Positions 43,301 to 58,200 of a DNA stretch of 64,000 nucleotides are shown in pieces. The notes under the pieces were generated by a model. That model was not told where the DNA came from and ran no database searches. It saw only the letters and a list, made by a program, of their open reading frames with translations. Made by a program: the position numbers and the translations under genes. Within the stretch, counting starts at the first letter, position 1, and every line of letters starts with the position of its first letter. Source of the stretch: Taudactylus pleione (Eukaryota > Chordata > Amphibia > Anura > Myobatrachidae). The stretch spans positions 186,001-250,000 of the forward strand of contig JAUIMM010001596.1 of NCBI GenBank assembly GCA_031769625.1, given 5' to 3'.

Positions 43301-46300
43301 AACCTTAAAAAAGATTTGCTGCGGTGACAGAAGTTGATTTTGGTGCTTAATTTTGACACAGAACTCTCCGGAAATATATTTAAACGTATGAAAAATTCTG
43401 AAAGCCCCGGACCTTAAAAATCGGGCAAAAATTTTTTTCTTCAAAAATCCCCAAATTCTGCTTAAAACTTTCAGTAAACCTTAAAAAAGATTTGCTGCGG
43501 TGACAGAAGTTGATTTTGGTGCTTAATTTTGACACAGAACTCTCCGGAAATATATTTACCTGTTTGAAAAATTCTGTAAGCCCCGGACCTTAAAAATCGG
43601 GCAAAAATTTTTTTCTTCAAATATCCCCAAATTCTGCTTAAAATTTTCAGTAAACTTTAAAAAAGATTTGATGCGGTGACAGAAGTTGATTTTGGTGCTT
43701 AATTTTGACACAGAACTCTCCGGAAATATATTTACCCGTATGAAAATTTCTGTAAGTCCCGGACCTTAAAAATCGGGCAAAAAATGTTTTCTTCAAAAAT
43801 CCCCAAATTCTGCTTAAAACTTTCAGTAAACCTTTAAAAAGATTTGCTGCGGTGACAGAAGTTGATTTTGGTGCTTAATTTTGACACAGAACTCTCCGGA
43901 AATATATTTACCCATATGAAAATTTCTGTAAGCCCCGGACCTTAAAAATCGGGCAAAAATTTTTTTCTTCAAAAATCCCCAAATTCTACTTAAAACTTTC
44001 AGTAAACCTTAAAAAAGATTTGATGCGGTGACAGAAGTTGATTTTGGTGCTTAATTTTGACACAGAACTCTCCGGAAATATATTTACCCGTATGAAAATT
44101 TCTGTAAGCCCCGGACCTTAAAAATCGGCCAAAAAATTTTTTCTTCAAAAATCCCCAAATTCTGCTTAAAACTTTCAGTAAACCTTAAAAAAGATTTGCT
44201 GCAGTGACAGAAGTTGATTTTGGTGCTTAATTTTGACACAGAACTCTCCGGAAATATATTTACCCGTATGAAAATTTCTGTAAGCCCTTGACCTTAAAAA
44301 TTGGGCAAAAAATTTTTTCTTCAAAAATCCCCAAATTCTGCTTAAAACTTTCAGTAAACCTTAAAAAAGATTTGCTGCGGTGACAGAAGTTGATTTTGGT
44401 GCTTAATTTTGACACAGAACTCTCCGGAAATATATTTACCTGTATGAAAATTTCTGTAAGCCCCGGACCTTAAAAATCGGGCAAAAATTTTTTTCTTCAA
44501 AAATCCCCAAATTCTGCTTAAAACTTTCAGTAAACCTTAAAAAAGATTTGCTGCGGTGACAGAAGTTGATTTTGGTGCTTAATTTTGACACAGAACTCTC
44601 CGGAAATATATTTACCAGTATGAAAATTTCTGTAAGCCCCGGACCTTAAAAATCTGCCAAAAAATTTTTTCTTCAAAAATCCCCAAATTCTGCTAAAAAC
44701 TTTCAGTAAACATTAAAAAAGATTTGCTGCGGTGACAGAAGTTGATTTTGGTGCTTAATTTTGACACAGAACTCTCTGGAAATATATTTACCCGTATGAA
44801 AATTTCTGTAAGCCCCGGACCTTAAAAATCGGCCAAAAATTTTTTTCTTCAAAAATCCCCAAATTCTGCTTAAAACTTTCAGTAAACCTTAAAAAAGATT
44901 TGATGCGGTGACAGAAGTTGATTTTGGTGCTTAATTTTGACACAGAACTCTCCGGAAATATATTTACCCGTATGAAAATTTCTGTAAGCCCCGGACCTTA
45001 AAAATCGGCCAAAAAATGTTTTCTTCAAAAATCCCCAAATTCTGCTTAAAACTTTCAGTAAACCTTAAAAAAGATTTGCTGCGGTGACAGAAGTTGATTT
45101 TGGTGCTTAATTTTGACACAGAACTCTCCGGAAATATATTTACCCGTATGAAAATTTCTGTAAGCCCATGACCTTAAAAATCGGGCAAAAAATTTTTTCT
45201 TCAAAAATCCCCAAATTCTGCTTAAAACTTTCAGTAAACCTTAAAAAAGATTTGCTGCGGTGACAGAAGTTGATTTTGGTGCTTAATTTTGACACAGAAC
45301 TCTCTGGAAATATATTTACCCGTATGAAAATTTCTGTAAGCCCCGTCCTTAAAAATCGGCCAAAAAATTTTTTTCTTCAAAAATCCCGAAATTCTGCTTA
45401 AAACTTTCAGTAAACCTTAAAAAAGATTTGCTGCGGTGACAGAAGTTGATTTTGGTGCTTAATTTTGACACAGAACTCTCCGGAAATATATTTACCCGTA
45501 TGAAAAATTCTGTAAGCCCCGGAACTTAAAAATCGGCCAAAAATTTTTTTCTTCAAAAATCCACAAATTCTACTTAAAACTTTCAGTAAACCTTAAAAAA
45601 GATTTGCTGCGGTGACAGAAGTTGATTTTGGTGCTTAATTTTGACACAGAACTCTCCGGAAATATATTTACCCGTATGAAAAATCTGTAAGCCACGGACC
45701 TTAAAAATCGGGCAAAAATTTTTTTCTTCAAAAATCCCCAAATTCTGCTTAAAACTTTCAGTAAACCTTAAAAAAGATTTGCTGCGGTGACAGAAGTTGA
45801 TTTTGGTGCTTAATTTTGACACAGAACTCTCCGGAAATGTATTTACCCGTATGAAAATTTCTGTAAGCCCCGGACCTTAAAAATCGGCCAAAAATTTTTT
45901 TCTTCAAAAATCGCCAAATTCTGCTTAAAACTTTCAGTAAACCTTAAAAAAGATTTGCTGCGGTGACAGAAGTTGATTTTGGTGCTTAATTTTGACACAG
46001 AACTCTCCGGAAATATATTTACCCGTATGAAAATTTCTGTAAGCCCATGACCTTAAAAATCGGGCAAAAAATTTTTTCTTCAAAAATCCCCAAATTCTGC
46101 TTAAAACTTTCAGTAAACCTTAAAAAAGATTTGCTGCAGTGACAGAAGTTGATTTTGGTGCTTAATTTTGACACAGAACTCTCCGGAAATATATTTACCC
46201 GTATGAAAATTTCTGTAAGCCCCGGACCATAAAAATCGGGCAAAAAATTTTTTCTTCAAAAATCCCCAAATTCTGCTTAAAACTTTCAGTAAACCTTAAA

Positions 46301-46610
46301 AAAGATTTGCTGCGGTGACAGAAGTTGATTTTGGTGCTTAATTTTGACACAGAACTCTCCGGAAATATATTTACCCGTATGAAAAATTCTGTAAGCTCCG
46401 GACCTTAAAAATCAGTCAAAATTTTTTTTCTTCAAAAATCCCCAAATTCTGCTTAAAACTTTCAGTAAACCTTAAAAAAGATTTGCTGCGGTGACAGAAG
46501 TTGATTTTGGTGCTTAATTTTGACACAGAACTCTCCGGAAATATATTTACCCGTATGAAAATTTCTGTAAGCCCCGGACCTTAAAAATCGGGCAAAAATT
46601 TTTTTCTTAA

Positions 46611-49600
46611 AAAATCCCCAAATTCTGCTTAAAACTTTCAGTAAACCTTAAAAAAGATTTGCTGCGGTGACAGAAGTTGATTTTGGTGCTTAATTTTGAC
46701 ACAGAACTCTCCGGAAATATATTTACCCGTATGAAAAATTCTGTAAGCCCCGGACCTTAAAAATCGGCCAAAAAATTTTTTCTTCAAAAATCCCCAAATT
46801 CTGCTTAAAACTTTCAGTAAACCTTAAAAAAGATTTGATGCGGTGACAGAAGTTGATTTTGGTGCTTAATTTTGACACAGAACTCTCCGGAAATATATTT
46901 ACCCATATGAAAATTTCTGTAAGCCCCGGACCTTAAAAATCGGGCAAAATTTTTTTTCTTCAAAAATCCCCAAATTCTACTTAAAACTTTCAGTAAACCT
47001 TAAAAAAGATTTGATGCAGTGACAGAAGTTGATTTTGGTGCTTAATTTTGACACAGAACTCTCCGGAAATATATTTACCCGTATGAAAATTTCTGTAAGC
47101 CCTGGACCTTAAAAATCGGGCAAAAAATTTTTTCTTCAAAAATCACCAAATTCTGCTTAAAACTTTCAGTAAACCTTAAAAAAGATTTGCTGCGGTGACA
47201 GAAGTTGATTTTGGTGCTTAATTTTGACACAGAACTCTCCGGAAATATATTTACCCGTATGAAAATTTCTGTAAGCCCCGGACCTTAAAAATCGGGCAAA
47301 AATTTTTTTCTTCAAAAATCCCCAAATTCTGCTTAAAACTTTCAGTAAACCTTAAAAAAGATTTGCTGCGGTGACAGAAGTTGATTTTGGTGCTTAATTT
47401 TGACACAGAACTCTCCGGAAATATATTTACCCATATGAAAATTTCTGTAAGCCCCGGACCTTAAAAATCGGCCAAAAAATTTTTTCTTCAAAAATCCCCA
47501 AATTCTGCTTAAAACTTTCAGTAAACATTAAAAAAGATTTGCTGCGGTGACAGAAGTTGATTTTTGTGCTTAATTTTGACACAGAACTCTCTGGAAATAT
47601 ATTTACCCGTATGAAAATTTCTGTAAGCCCCGGACCTTAAAAATCGGCCAAAAAATTTTTTCTTCAAAAATCCCGAAATTCTGCTTAAAACTTTCAGTAA
47701 ACCTTAAATAAGATTTGCTGCGGTGACAGAAGTTGATTTTGGTGCTTAATTTTGACACAGAACTCTCTGGAAATATATTTACCCGTATGAAAATTTCTGT
47801 AAGCCCCGGACCTTAAAAATCGGCCAAAAAATTTTTTTCTTCAAAAATCCCGAAATTCTGCTTAAAACTTTCAGTAAACCTTAAAAAAGATTTGCTGCGG
47901 TGACAGAAGTTGATTTTGGTGCTTAATTTTGACACAGAACTCTCCGGAAATATATTTACCCGTATGAAAAATTCTGTAAGCCCCGGAACTTAAAAATCGG
48001 CCAAAAATTTTTTTCTTCAAAAATCCACAAATTCTGCTTAAAACTTTCAGTAAACCTTAAAAAAGATTTGCTGCGGTGACAGAAGTTGATTTTGGTGCTT
48101 AATTTTGACACAGAACTCTCCGGAAATATATTTACCCGTATGAAAAATCTGTAAGCCACGGACCTTAAAAATCGGGCAAAAATTTTTTTCTTCAAAAATC
48201 CCCAAATTCTGCTTAAAACTTTCAGTAAACCTTAAAAAAGATTTGCTGCGGTGACAGAAGTTGATTTTGGTGCTTAATTTTGACACAGAACTCTCCGGAA
48301 ATGTATTTACCCGTATGAAAATTTCTGTAAGCCCCGGACCTTAAAAATCGGCCAAAAATTTTTTTCTTCAAAAATCGCCAAATTCTGCTTAAAACTTTCA
48401 GTAAACCTTAAAAAAGATTTGCTGCGGTGACAGAAGTTGATTTTGGTGCTTAATTTTGACACAGAACTCTCCGGAAATATATTTACCCGTATGAAAATTT
48501 CTGTAAGCCCTGGACCTTAAAAATCGGGTAAAAAAATTTTTCTTCAAAAATCACCAAATTCTGCTTAAAACTTTCAGTAAACCTTAAAAAAGATTTGCTG
48601 CGGTGACAGAAGTTGATTTTGGTGCTTAATTTTGACACAGAACTCTCCGGAAATATATTTACCCGTATGAAAATTTCTGTAAGCCCCGGACCTTAAAAAT
48701 CGGGCAAAAATTTTTTTCTTCAAAAATCCCCAAATTCTGCTTAAAACTTTCAGTAAACCTTAAAAAAGATTTGCTGCGGTGACAGAAGTTGATTTTGGTG
48801 CTTAATTTTGACACAGAACTCTCCGGAAATATATTTACCCGTATGAAAAATTCTGTAAGCCCCGGACCTTAAAAATCGGCCAAAAAATTTTTTCTTCAAA
48901 AATCCCCAAATTCTGCTTAAAACTTTCAGTAAACCTTAAAAAAGATTTGATGCGGTGACAGAAGTTGATTTTGGTGCTTAATTTTGACACAGAACTCTCC
49001 GGAAATATATTTACCCATATGAAAATTTCTGTAAGCCCCGGACCTTAAAAATCGGGCAAAATTTTTTTTCTTCAAAAATCCCCAAATTCTACTTAAAACT
49101 TTCAGTAAACCTTAAAAAAGATTTGATGCAGTGACAGAAGTTGATTTTGGTGCTTAATTTTGACACAGAACTCTCCGGAAATATATTTACCCGTATGAAA
49201 ATTTCTGTAAGCCCTGGACCTTAAAAATCGGGCAAAAAATTTTTTCTTCAAAAATCACCAAATTCTGCTTAAAACTTTCAGTAAACCTTAAAAAAGATTT
49301 GCTGCGGTGACAGAAGTTGATTTTGGTGCTTAATTTTGACACAGAACTCTCCGGAAATATATTTACCCGTATGAAAATTTCTGTAAGCCCCGGACCTTAA
49401 AAATCGGGCAAAAATTTTTTTCTTCAAAAATCCCCAAATTCTGCTTAAAACTTTCAGTAAACCTTAAAAAAGATTTGCTGCGGTGACAGAAGTTGATTTT
49501 GGTGCTTAATTTTGACACAGAACTCTCCGGAAATATATTTACCCATATGAAAATTTCTGTAAGCCCCGGACCTTAAAAATCGGCCAAAAAATTTTTTCTT

Positions 49601-50952
49601 CAAAAATCCCCAAATTCTGCTTAAAACTTTCAGTAAACATTAAAAAAGATTTGCTGCGGTGACAGAAGTTGATTTTTGTGCTTAATTTTGACACAGAACT
49701 CTCTGGAAATATATTTACCCGTATGAAAATTTCTGTAAGCCCCGGACCTTAAAAATCGGCCAAAAAATTTTTTCTTCAAAAATCCCGAAATTCTGCTTAA
49801 AACTTTCAGTAAACCTTAAATAAGATTTGCTGCGGTGACAGAAGTTGATTTTGGTGCTTAATTTTGACACAGAACTCTCTGGAAATATATTTACCCGTAT
49901 GAAAATTTCTGTAAGCCCCGGACCTTAAAAATCGGCCAAAAAATTTTTTTCTTCAAAAATCCCGAAATTCTGCTTAAAACTTTCAGTAAACCTTAAAAAA
50001 GATTTGCTGCGGTGACAGAAGTTGATTTTGGTGCTTAATTTTGACACAGAACTCTCCGGAAATATATTTACCCGTATGAAAAATTCTGTAAGCCCCGGAA
50101 CTTAAAAATCGGCCAAAAATTTTTTTCTTCAAAAATCCACAAATTCTGCTTAAAACTTTCAGTAAACCTTAAAAAAGATTTGCTGCGGTGACAGAAGTTG
50201 ATTTTGGTGCTTAATTTTGACACAGAACTCTCCGGAAATATATTTACCCGTATGAAAAATCTGTAAGCCACGGACCTTAAAAATCGGGCAAAAATTTTTT
50301 TCTTCAAAAATCCCCAAATTCTGCTTAAAACTTTCAGTAAACCTTAAAAAAGATTTGCTGCGGTGACAGAAGTTGATTTTGGTGCTTAATTTTGACACAG
50401 AACTCTCCGGAAATGTATTTACCCGTATGAAAATTTCTGTAAGCCCCGGACCTTAAAAATCGGCCAAAAATTTTTTTCTTCAAAAATCGCCAAATTCTGC
50501 TTAAAACTTTCAGTAAACCTTAAAAAAGATTTGCTGCGGTGACAGAAGTTGATTTTGGTGCTTAATTTTGACACAGAACTCTCCGGAAATATATTTACCC
50601 GTATGAAAATTTCTGTAAGCCCTGGACCTTAAAAATCGGGTAAAAAAATTTTTCTTCAAAAATCACCAAATTCTGCTTAAAACTTTCAGTAAACCTTAAA
50701 AAAGATTTGCTGCGGTGACAGAAGTTGATTTTGGTGCTTAATTTTGACACAGAACTCTCCGGAAATATATTTACCCGTATGAAAATTTCTGTAAGCCCCG
50801 GACCTTAAAAATCGGGCAAAAATTTTTTTCTTCAAAAATCCCCAAATTCTGCTTAAAACTTTCAGTAAACCTTAAAAAAGATTTGCTGCGGTGACAGAAG
50901 TTGATTTTGGTGCTTAATTTTGACACAGAACTCTCCGGAAATATATTTACCC
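46611..50952. repeat. Satellite higher-order tandem duplication, 12 monomers (2112 bp)
   Basis: Sequence 46611-48840 is repeated at 48723-50952 with a constant 2112 bp offset. Markers are the monomer pair with GGGCAAAATTTTTTTTC then TCTACTTAAAAC (46942 and 49054), TTGATTTTTGTGC, CCTTAAATAAG, and TCGGGTAAAAAAATT (48524 and 50636). The copies look almost identical, pointing to recent exchange. Part of the unit returns once more near 52840, offset 3168 bp (18 monomers) from the second copy. Confidence 0.85.
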
Positions 50953-53900
50953 ATATGAAAATTTCTGTAAGCCCCGGACCTTAAAAATCGGGCAAAAAAT
51001 TTTTTCTTCAAAAATCCCCAAATTCTGCTTAAAACTTTCAGTAAACCTTAAAAAAGATTTGCTGCGGTGACAGAAGTTGATTTTGGTGCTTAATTTTGAC
51101 ACAGAACTCTCCGGAAATATATTTACCCGTATGAAAAATTCTGTAAGCCCCGGACCTTAAAAATCGGGCAAAAATTTTTTTCTTCAAAAATCCCCAAATT
51201 CTGCTTAAAACTTTCAGTAAACCTTAAAAAAGATTTGCTGCGGTGACAGAAGTTGATTTTGGTGCTTAATTTTGACACAGAACTCTCCAGAAATATATTT
51301 ACCCGTATGAAAAATTCTGTAAGCTCCGGACCTTAAAAATCAGTCAAAATTTTTTTTCTTCAAAAATCCCCAAATTCTGCTTAAAACTTTCAGTAAACCT
51401 TAAAAAAGATTTGCTGCGGTGACAGAAGTTGATTTTGGTGCTTAATTTTGACACAGAACTTTCCGGAAAAATATTTACCCGTTTGCAAAATTCTGTAAGC
51501 CCCGGACCTTAAAAATCGGCCAAAAATTTTTTTCTTCAAAAATCCCCAAATTCTGCTTAAAACTTTCAGAAAACCTTAAAAAAGATTTGCTGCGTTGACA
51601 GAAGTTGATTTTGGTGCTTAATTTTCACACAGAACTCTCCGGAAATATATTTACCCGTATGAAAATTTCTGTAAGCCCCGGACCTTAAAAATCGGGCAAA
51701 AATTTTTTTCTTAAAAAATCCCCAAATTCTGCTTAAAACTTTCAGTAAACCTTAAAAAAGATTTGCTGCGGTGACAGAAGTTGATTTTGGTGCTTAATTT
51801 TGACACAGAACTCTCCGGAAATATATTTACCCGTATGAAAAATTCTGTAAGCCCCGGACCTTAAAAATCGGCCAAAAAATTTTTTCTTCAAAAATCCCCA
51901 AATTCTGCTTAAAACTTTCAGTAAACCTTAAAAAAGATTTGATGCGGTGACAGAAGTTGATTTTGGTGCTTAATTTTGACACAGAACTCTCCGGAAATAT
52001 ATTTACCCATATGAAAATTTCTGTAAGCCCCGGACCTTAAAAATCGGGCAAAAATTTTTTTCTTCAAAAATCCCCAAATTCTACTTAAAACTTTCAGTAA
52101 ACCTTAAAAAAGATTTGATGCAGTGACAGAAGTTGATTTTGGTGCTTAATTTTGACAAAGAACTCTCCGGAAATATATTTACCCGTATGAAAATTTCTGT
52201 AAGCCCCGGACCTTAAAAATCGGCCAAAAAATTTTTTCTTCAAAAATCCCCAAATTCTGCTTAAAACTTTCAGTAAACCTTAAAAAAGATTTGCTGCGGT
52301 GACAGAAGTTGATTTTGGTGCTTAATTTTGACACAGAACTCTCCGGAAATATATTTACCCGTATGAAAATTTCTGTAAGCCCTGGACCTTAAAAATCGGG
52401 CAAAAATTTTTTTCTTCAAAAATCACCAAATTCTGCTTAAAACTTTCAGTAAACCTTAAAAAAGATTTGCTGCGGTGACAGAAGTTGATTTTGGTGCTTA
52501 ATTTTGACACAGAACTCTCCGGAAATATATTTACCCGTATGAAAATTTCTGTAAGCCCCGGACCTTAAAAATCGGGCAAAAATTTTTTTCTTCAAAAATC
52601 CCCAAATTCTGCTTAAAACTTTCAGTAAACCTTAAAAAAGATTTGCTGCGGTGACAGAAGTTGATTTTGGTGCTTAATTTTGACACAGAACTCTCCGGAA
52701 ATATATTTACCCATATGAAAATTTCTGTAAGCCCCGGACCTTAAAAATCGGCCAAAAAATTTTTTCTTCAAAAATCCCCAAATTCTGCTTAAAACTTTCA
52801 GTAAACATTAAAAAAGATTTGCTGCGGTGACAGAAGTTGATTTTTGTGCTTAATTTTGACACAGAACTCTCTGGAAATATATTTACCCGTATGAAAATTT
52901 CTGTAAGCCCCGGACCTTAAAAATCGGCCAAAAGATTTTTTCTTCAAAAATCCCGAAATTCTGCTTAAAACTTTCAGTAAACCTTAAAAAAGATTTGCTG
53001 CGGTGACAGAAGTTGATTTTGGTGCTTAATTTTGACACAGAACTCTCTGGAAATATATTTACCCGTATGAAAATTTCTGTAAGCCCCGGACCTTAAAAAT
53101 CGGCCAAAAAATTTTTTTCTTCAAAAATCCCGAAATTCTGCTTAAAACTTTCAGTAAACCTTAAAAAAGATTTGCTGCGGTGACAGAAGTTGATTTTGGT
53201 GCTTAATTTTGACACAGAACTCTCCGGAAATATATTTACCCGTATGAAAAATTCTGTAAGCCCCGGAACTTAAAAATCGGCCAAAAATTTTTTTCTTCAA
53301 AAATCCACAAATTCTGCTTAAAACTTTCAGTAAACCTTAAAAAAGATTTGCTGCGGTGACAGAAGTTGATTTTGGTGCTTAATTTTGACACAGAACTCTC
53401 CGGAAATATATTTACCCGTATGAAAAATCTGTAAGCCACGGACCTTAAAAATCGGGCAAAAATTTTTTTCTTCAAAAATCCCCAAATTCTGCTTAAAACT
53501 TTCAGTAAACCTTAAAAAAGATTTGCTGTGGTTACAGAAGTTGATTTTGGTGCTTAATTTTGACACAGAACTCTCCGGAAATGTATTTACCCGTATGAAA
53601 ATTTCTGTAAGCCCCGGACCTTAAAAATCGGCCAAAAATTTTTTTCTTCAAAATCCCCAAATTCTGCTTAAAACTTTCAGTAAACCTTAAAAAAGATTTG
53701 CTGCGGTGACAGAAGTTGATTTTGGTGCTTAATTTTGACACAGAACTCTCCGGAAATATATTTACCAGTATGAAAAATTCTGTAAGCCCCGGACCTTAAA
53801 AATCGGGCAAAAATTTTTTCTTCAAATATCCCCAAATTCTGCTTAAAATTTTCAGTAAACCTTAAAAAAGATTTGATGCGGTGACAGAAGTTGATTTTGG

Positions 53901-55264
53901 TGCTTAATTTTGACACAGAACTCTCCGGAAATATATTTACCCGTATGAAAATTTCTGTAATCCCCGGACCTTAAAAATCGGGCAAAAAATTTTTTCTTCA
54001 AAAATCCCCAAATTCTGCTTAAAACTTTCAGTAAACCTTAAAAAAGATTTGCTGCGGTGACAGAAGTTGATTTTGGTGCTTAATTTTGACACAGAACTCT
54101 CCGGAAATATATTTACCCGTATGAAAATTTCTGTAAGCCCCGGACCTTAAAAATCGGCCAAAAAATTTTTTCTTCAAAAATCCCCAAATTCTGCTTAAAA
54201 CTTTCAGTAAACCTTAAAAAAGATTTGCTGCGGTGACAGAAGTTGATTTTGGTGCTTAATTTTGACACAGAACTCTCCGGAAATATATTTACCCGTATGA
54301 AAATTTCTGTAAGCCCTGGACCTTAAAAATCGGGCAAAAAATTTTTTCTTCAAAAATCCCCAAATTCTGCTTAAAACTTTCAGTAAACCTTAAAAAAGAT
54401 TTGCTGCGGTGACAGAAGTTGATTTTGGTGCTTAATTTTGACACAGAACTCTCCGGAAATATATTTACCCGTATGAAAATTTCTATAAGCCCCGGACCTT
54501 AAAAATCGGCCAAAAATTTTTTTCTTCAAAAATCCCCAAATTCTGCTTAAAACTTTCAGTAAACCTTAAAAAAGATTTGCTGCGGTGACAGAAGTTGATT
54601 TTGGTGCTTAATTTTGACACAGAACTCTCCGGAAAAATATTTACCCGTTTGAAAAATTCTGTAAGCCCCGGACCTTAAAAATCGGGCAAAAATTTTTTTC
54701 TTCAAATATCCCCAAATTCTGCTTAAAATTTTCAGTAAACCTTAAAAAAGATTTGATGCGGTGACAGAAGTTGATTTTGGTGCTTAATTTTGACACAGAA
54801 CTCTCCGGAAATATATTTACCCGTATGAAAATTTCTGTAAGCCCCGGACCTTAAAAATCGGCCAAAAAATGTTTTCTTCAAAAATCCCCAAATTCTGCTT
54901 AAAACTTTCAGTAAACCTTAAAAAAGATTTGCTGCGGTGACAGAAGTTGATTTTGGTGCTTAATTTTGACACAGAACTCTCCGGAAATATATTTACCCGT
55001 ATGAAAATTTCTGTAAGCCCATGACCTTAAAAATCGGGCAAAAAATTTGTTCTTCAAAAATCCCCAAATTCTGCTTAAAACTTTCAGTAAACCTTAAAAA
55101 AGATTTGCTGCAGTGACAGAAGTTGATTTTGGTGCTTAATTTTGACACAGAACTCTCCGGAAATATATTTACCCGTATGAAAAATTCTGTAAGCCCCGGA
55201 CCTTAAAAATCGGGCAAAAATTTTTTTCTTCAAAAATCCCCAAATTCTGCTTAAAACTTTCATT

Positions 55265-58200
55265 AAACCTTAAAAAAGATTTGCTGCGGTGACAGAAGTT
55301 GATTTTGGTGCTTAATTTTGACACAGAACTCTCCAGAAATATATTTACCCGTATGAAAAATTCTGTAAGCCCCGGACCTTAAAAATCGGGCAAAAATTTT
55401 TTTCTTCAAAAATCCCCAAATTCTGCTTAAAACTTTCAGTAAACCTTAAAAAAGATTTGCTGCGGTGACAGAAGTTGATTTTGGTGCTTAATTTTGACAC
55501 AGAACTTTCCGGAAAAATATTTACCCGTTTGCAAAATTCTGTAAGCCCCGGACCTTAAAAATCGGCCAAAAATTTTTTTCTTCAAAGATCCCCAAATTCT
55601 GCTTAAAACTTTCAGAAAACCTTTAAAAAGATTTGCTGCGTTGACAGAAGTTGATTTTGGTGCTTAATTTTCACACAGAACTCTCCGGAAATATATTTAC
55701 CCGTATGAAAATTTCTGTAAGCCCCGGACCTTAAAAATCGGGCAAAAATTTTTTTCTTAAAAAATCCCCAAATTCTGCTTAAAACTTTCAGTAAACCTTA
55801 AAAAAGATTTGCTGCGGTGACAGAAGTTGATTTTGGTGCTTAATTTTGACACAGAACTCTCCGGAAATATATTTACCCGTATGAAAATTTCTGTAAGCCC
55901 TGGACCTTAAAAATCGGGCAAAAAATTTTTTCTTCAAAAATCACCAAATTCTGCTTAAAACTTTCAGTAAACCTTAAAAAAGATTTGCTGCGGTGACAGA
56001 AGTTGATTTTGGTGCTTAATTTTGACACAGAACTCTCCGGAAATATATTTACCCGTATGAAAATTTCTGTAAGCCCCGGACCTTAAAAATCGGCCAAAAA
56101 TTTTTTTCTTCAAAAATCGCCAAATTCTGCTTAAAACTTTCAGTAAACCTTAAAAAAGATTTGCTGCGGTGACAGAAGTTGATTTTGGTGCTTAATTTTG
56201 ACACAGAACTCTCCGGAAATATATTTACCCGTATGAAAAATTCTGTAAGCCCCGGACCTTAAAAATCGGGCAAAAATTTTTTTCTTAAAAAATCCCCAAA
56301 TTCTGCTTAAAACTTTCAGTAAACCTTAAAAAAGATTTGCTGCGGTGACAGAAGTTGATTTTGGTGCTTAATTTTGACACAGAACTCTCCGGAAATATAT
56401 TTACCCGTATGAAAATTTCTGTAAGCCCTGGACCTTAAAAATCGGGCAAAAAATTTTTTCTTCAAAAATCCCCAAATTCTGCTTAAAACTTTCAGTAAAC
56501 CTTAAAAAAGATTTGCTGCAGTGACAGAAGTTGATTTTGGTGCTTAATTTTGACACAGAACTCTCCGGAAATATATTTACCCGTATGAAAATTTCTGTAA
56601 GCCCCGGACCTTAAAAATCGGGCAAAAAATTTTTTCTTCAAAAATCCCCAAATTCTGCTTAAAACTTTCAGTAAACCTTAAAAAAGATTTGCTGCGGTGA
56701 CAGAAGTTGATTTTGGTGCTTAATTTTGACACAGAACTCTCCGGAAATATATTTACCCGTATGAAAAATTCTGTAAGCCCCGGACCTTAAAAATCGGGCA
56801 AAAATTTTTTTCTTCAAAAATCCCCAAATTCTGCTTAAAACTTTCAGTAAACCTTAAAAAAGATTTGCTGCGGTGACAGAAGTTGATTTTGGTGCTTAAT
56901 TTTGACACAGAACTTTCCGGAAAAATATTTACCCGTTTGCAAAATTCTGTAAGCCCCGGACCTTAAAAATCGGCCAAAAATTTTTTTCTTCAAAAATCCC
57001 CAAATTCTGCTTAAAACTTTCAGAAAACCTTAAAAAAGATTTGCTGCGTTGACAGAAGTTGATTTTGGTGCTTAATTTTCACACAGAACTCTCCGGAAAT
57101 ATATTTACCCGTATGAAAATTTCTGTAAGCCCCGGACCTTAAAAATCGGGCAAAAAATTTTTTCTTCAAAAATCCCCAAATTCTGCTTAAAACTTTCAGT
57201 AAACCTTAAAAAAGATTTGCTGCAGTGACAGAAGTTGATTTTGGTGCTTAATTTTGACACAGAACTCTCCGGAAATATATTTACCCGTATGAAAATTTCT
57301 GTAAGCCCCGGACCTTAAAAATCGGGCAAAAAATTTTTTCTTCAAAAATCCCCAAATTCTGCTAAAAACTTTCAGTAAACATTAAAAAAGATTTGCTGCG
57401 GTGACAGAAGTTGATTTTGGTTCTTAATTTTGACACAGAACTCTCTGGAAATATATTTACCCGTATGAAAATTTCTGTAAGCCCCGGACCTTAAAAATCG
57501 GCCAAAAAATTTTTTCTTCAAAAATCCCCAAATTCTGCTTAAAACTTTCAGTAAACCTTAAAAAAGATTTGCTGCGGTGACAGAAGTTGATTTTGGTGCT
57601 TAATTTTGACACAGAACTCTCCGGAAATATATTTACCCGTATGAAAATTTCTGTAAGCCCCGGACCTTAAAAATCGGGCAAAAATTTTTTTCTTCAAAAA
57701 TCCCCAAATTCTGCTTAAAACTTTCAGTAAACCTTAAAAAAGATTTGCTGCGGTGACAGAAGTTGATTTTGGTGCTTAATTTTGACACAGAACTCTCCAG
57801 AAATATATTTACCCGTATGAAAAATTCTGTAAGCCCCGGACCTTAAAAATCGGGCAAAAATTTTTTTCTTCAAAAATCCCCAAATTCTGCTTAAAACTTT
57901 CAGTAAACCTTAAAAAAGATTTGCTGCGGTGACAGAAGTTGATTTTGGTGCTTAATTTTGACACAGAACTTTCCGGAAAAATATTTACCCGTTTGCAAAA
58001 TTCTGTAAGCCCCGGACCTTAAAAATCGGCCAAAAATTTTTTTCTTCAAAGATCCCCAAATTCTGCTTAAAACTTTCAGAAAACCTTTAAAAAGATTTGC
58101 TGCGTTGACAGAAGTTGATTTTGGTGCTTAATTTTCACACAGAACTCTCCGGAAATATATTTACCCGTATGAAAATTTCTGTAAGCCCCGGACCTTAAAA

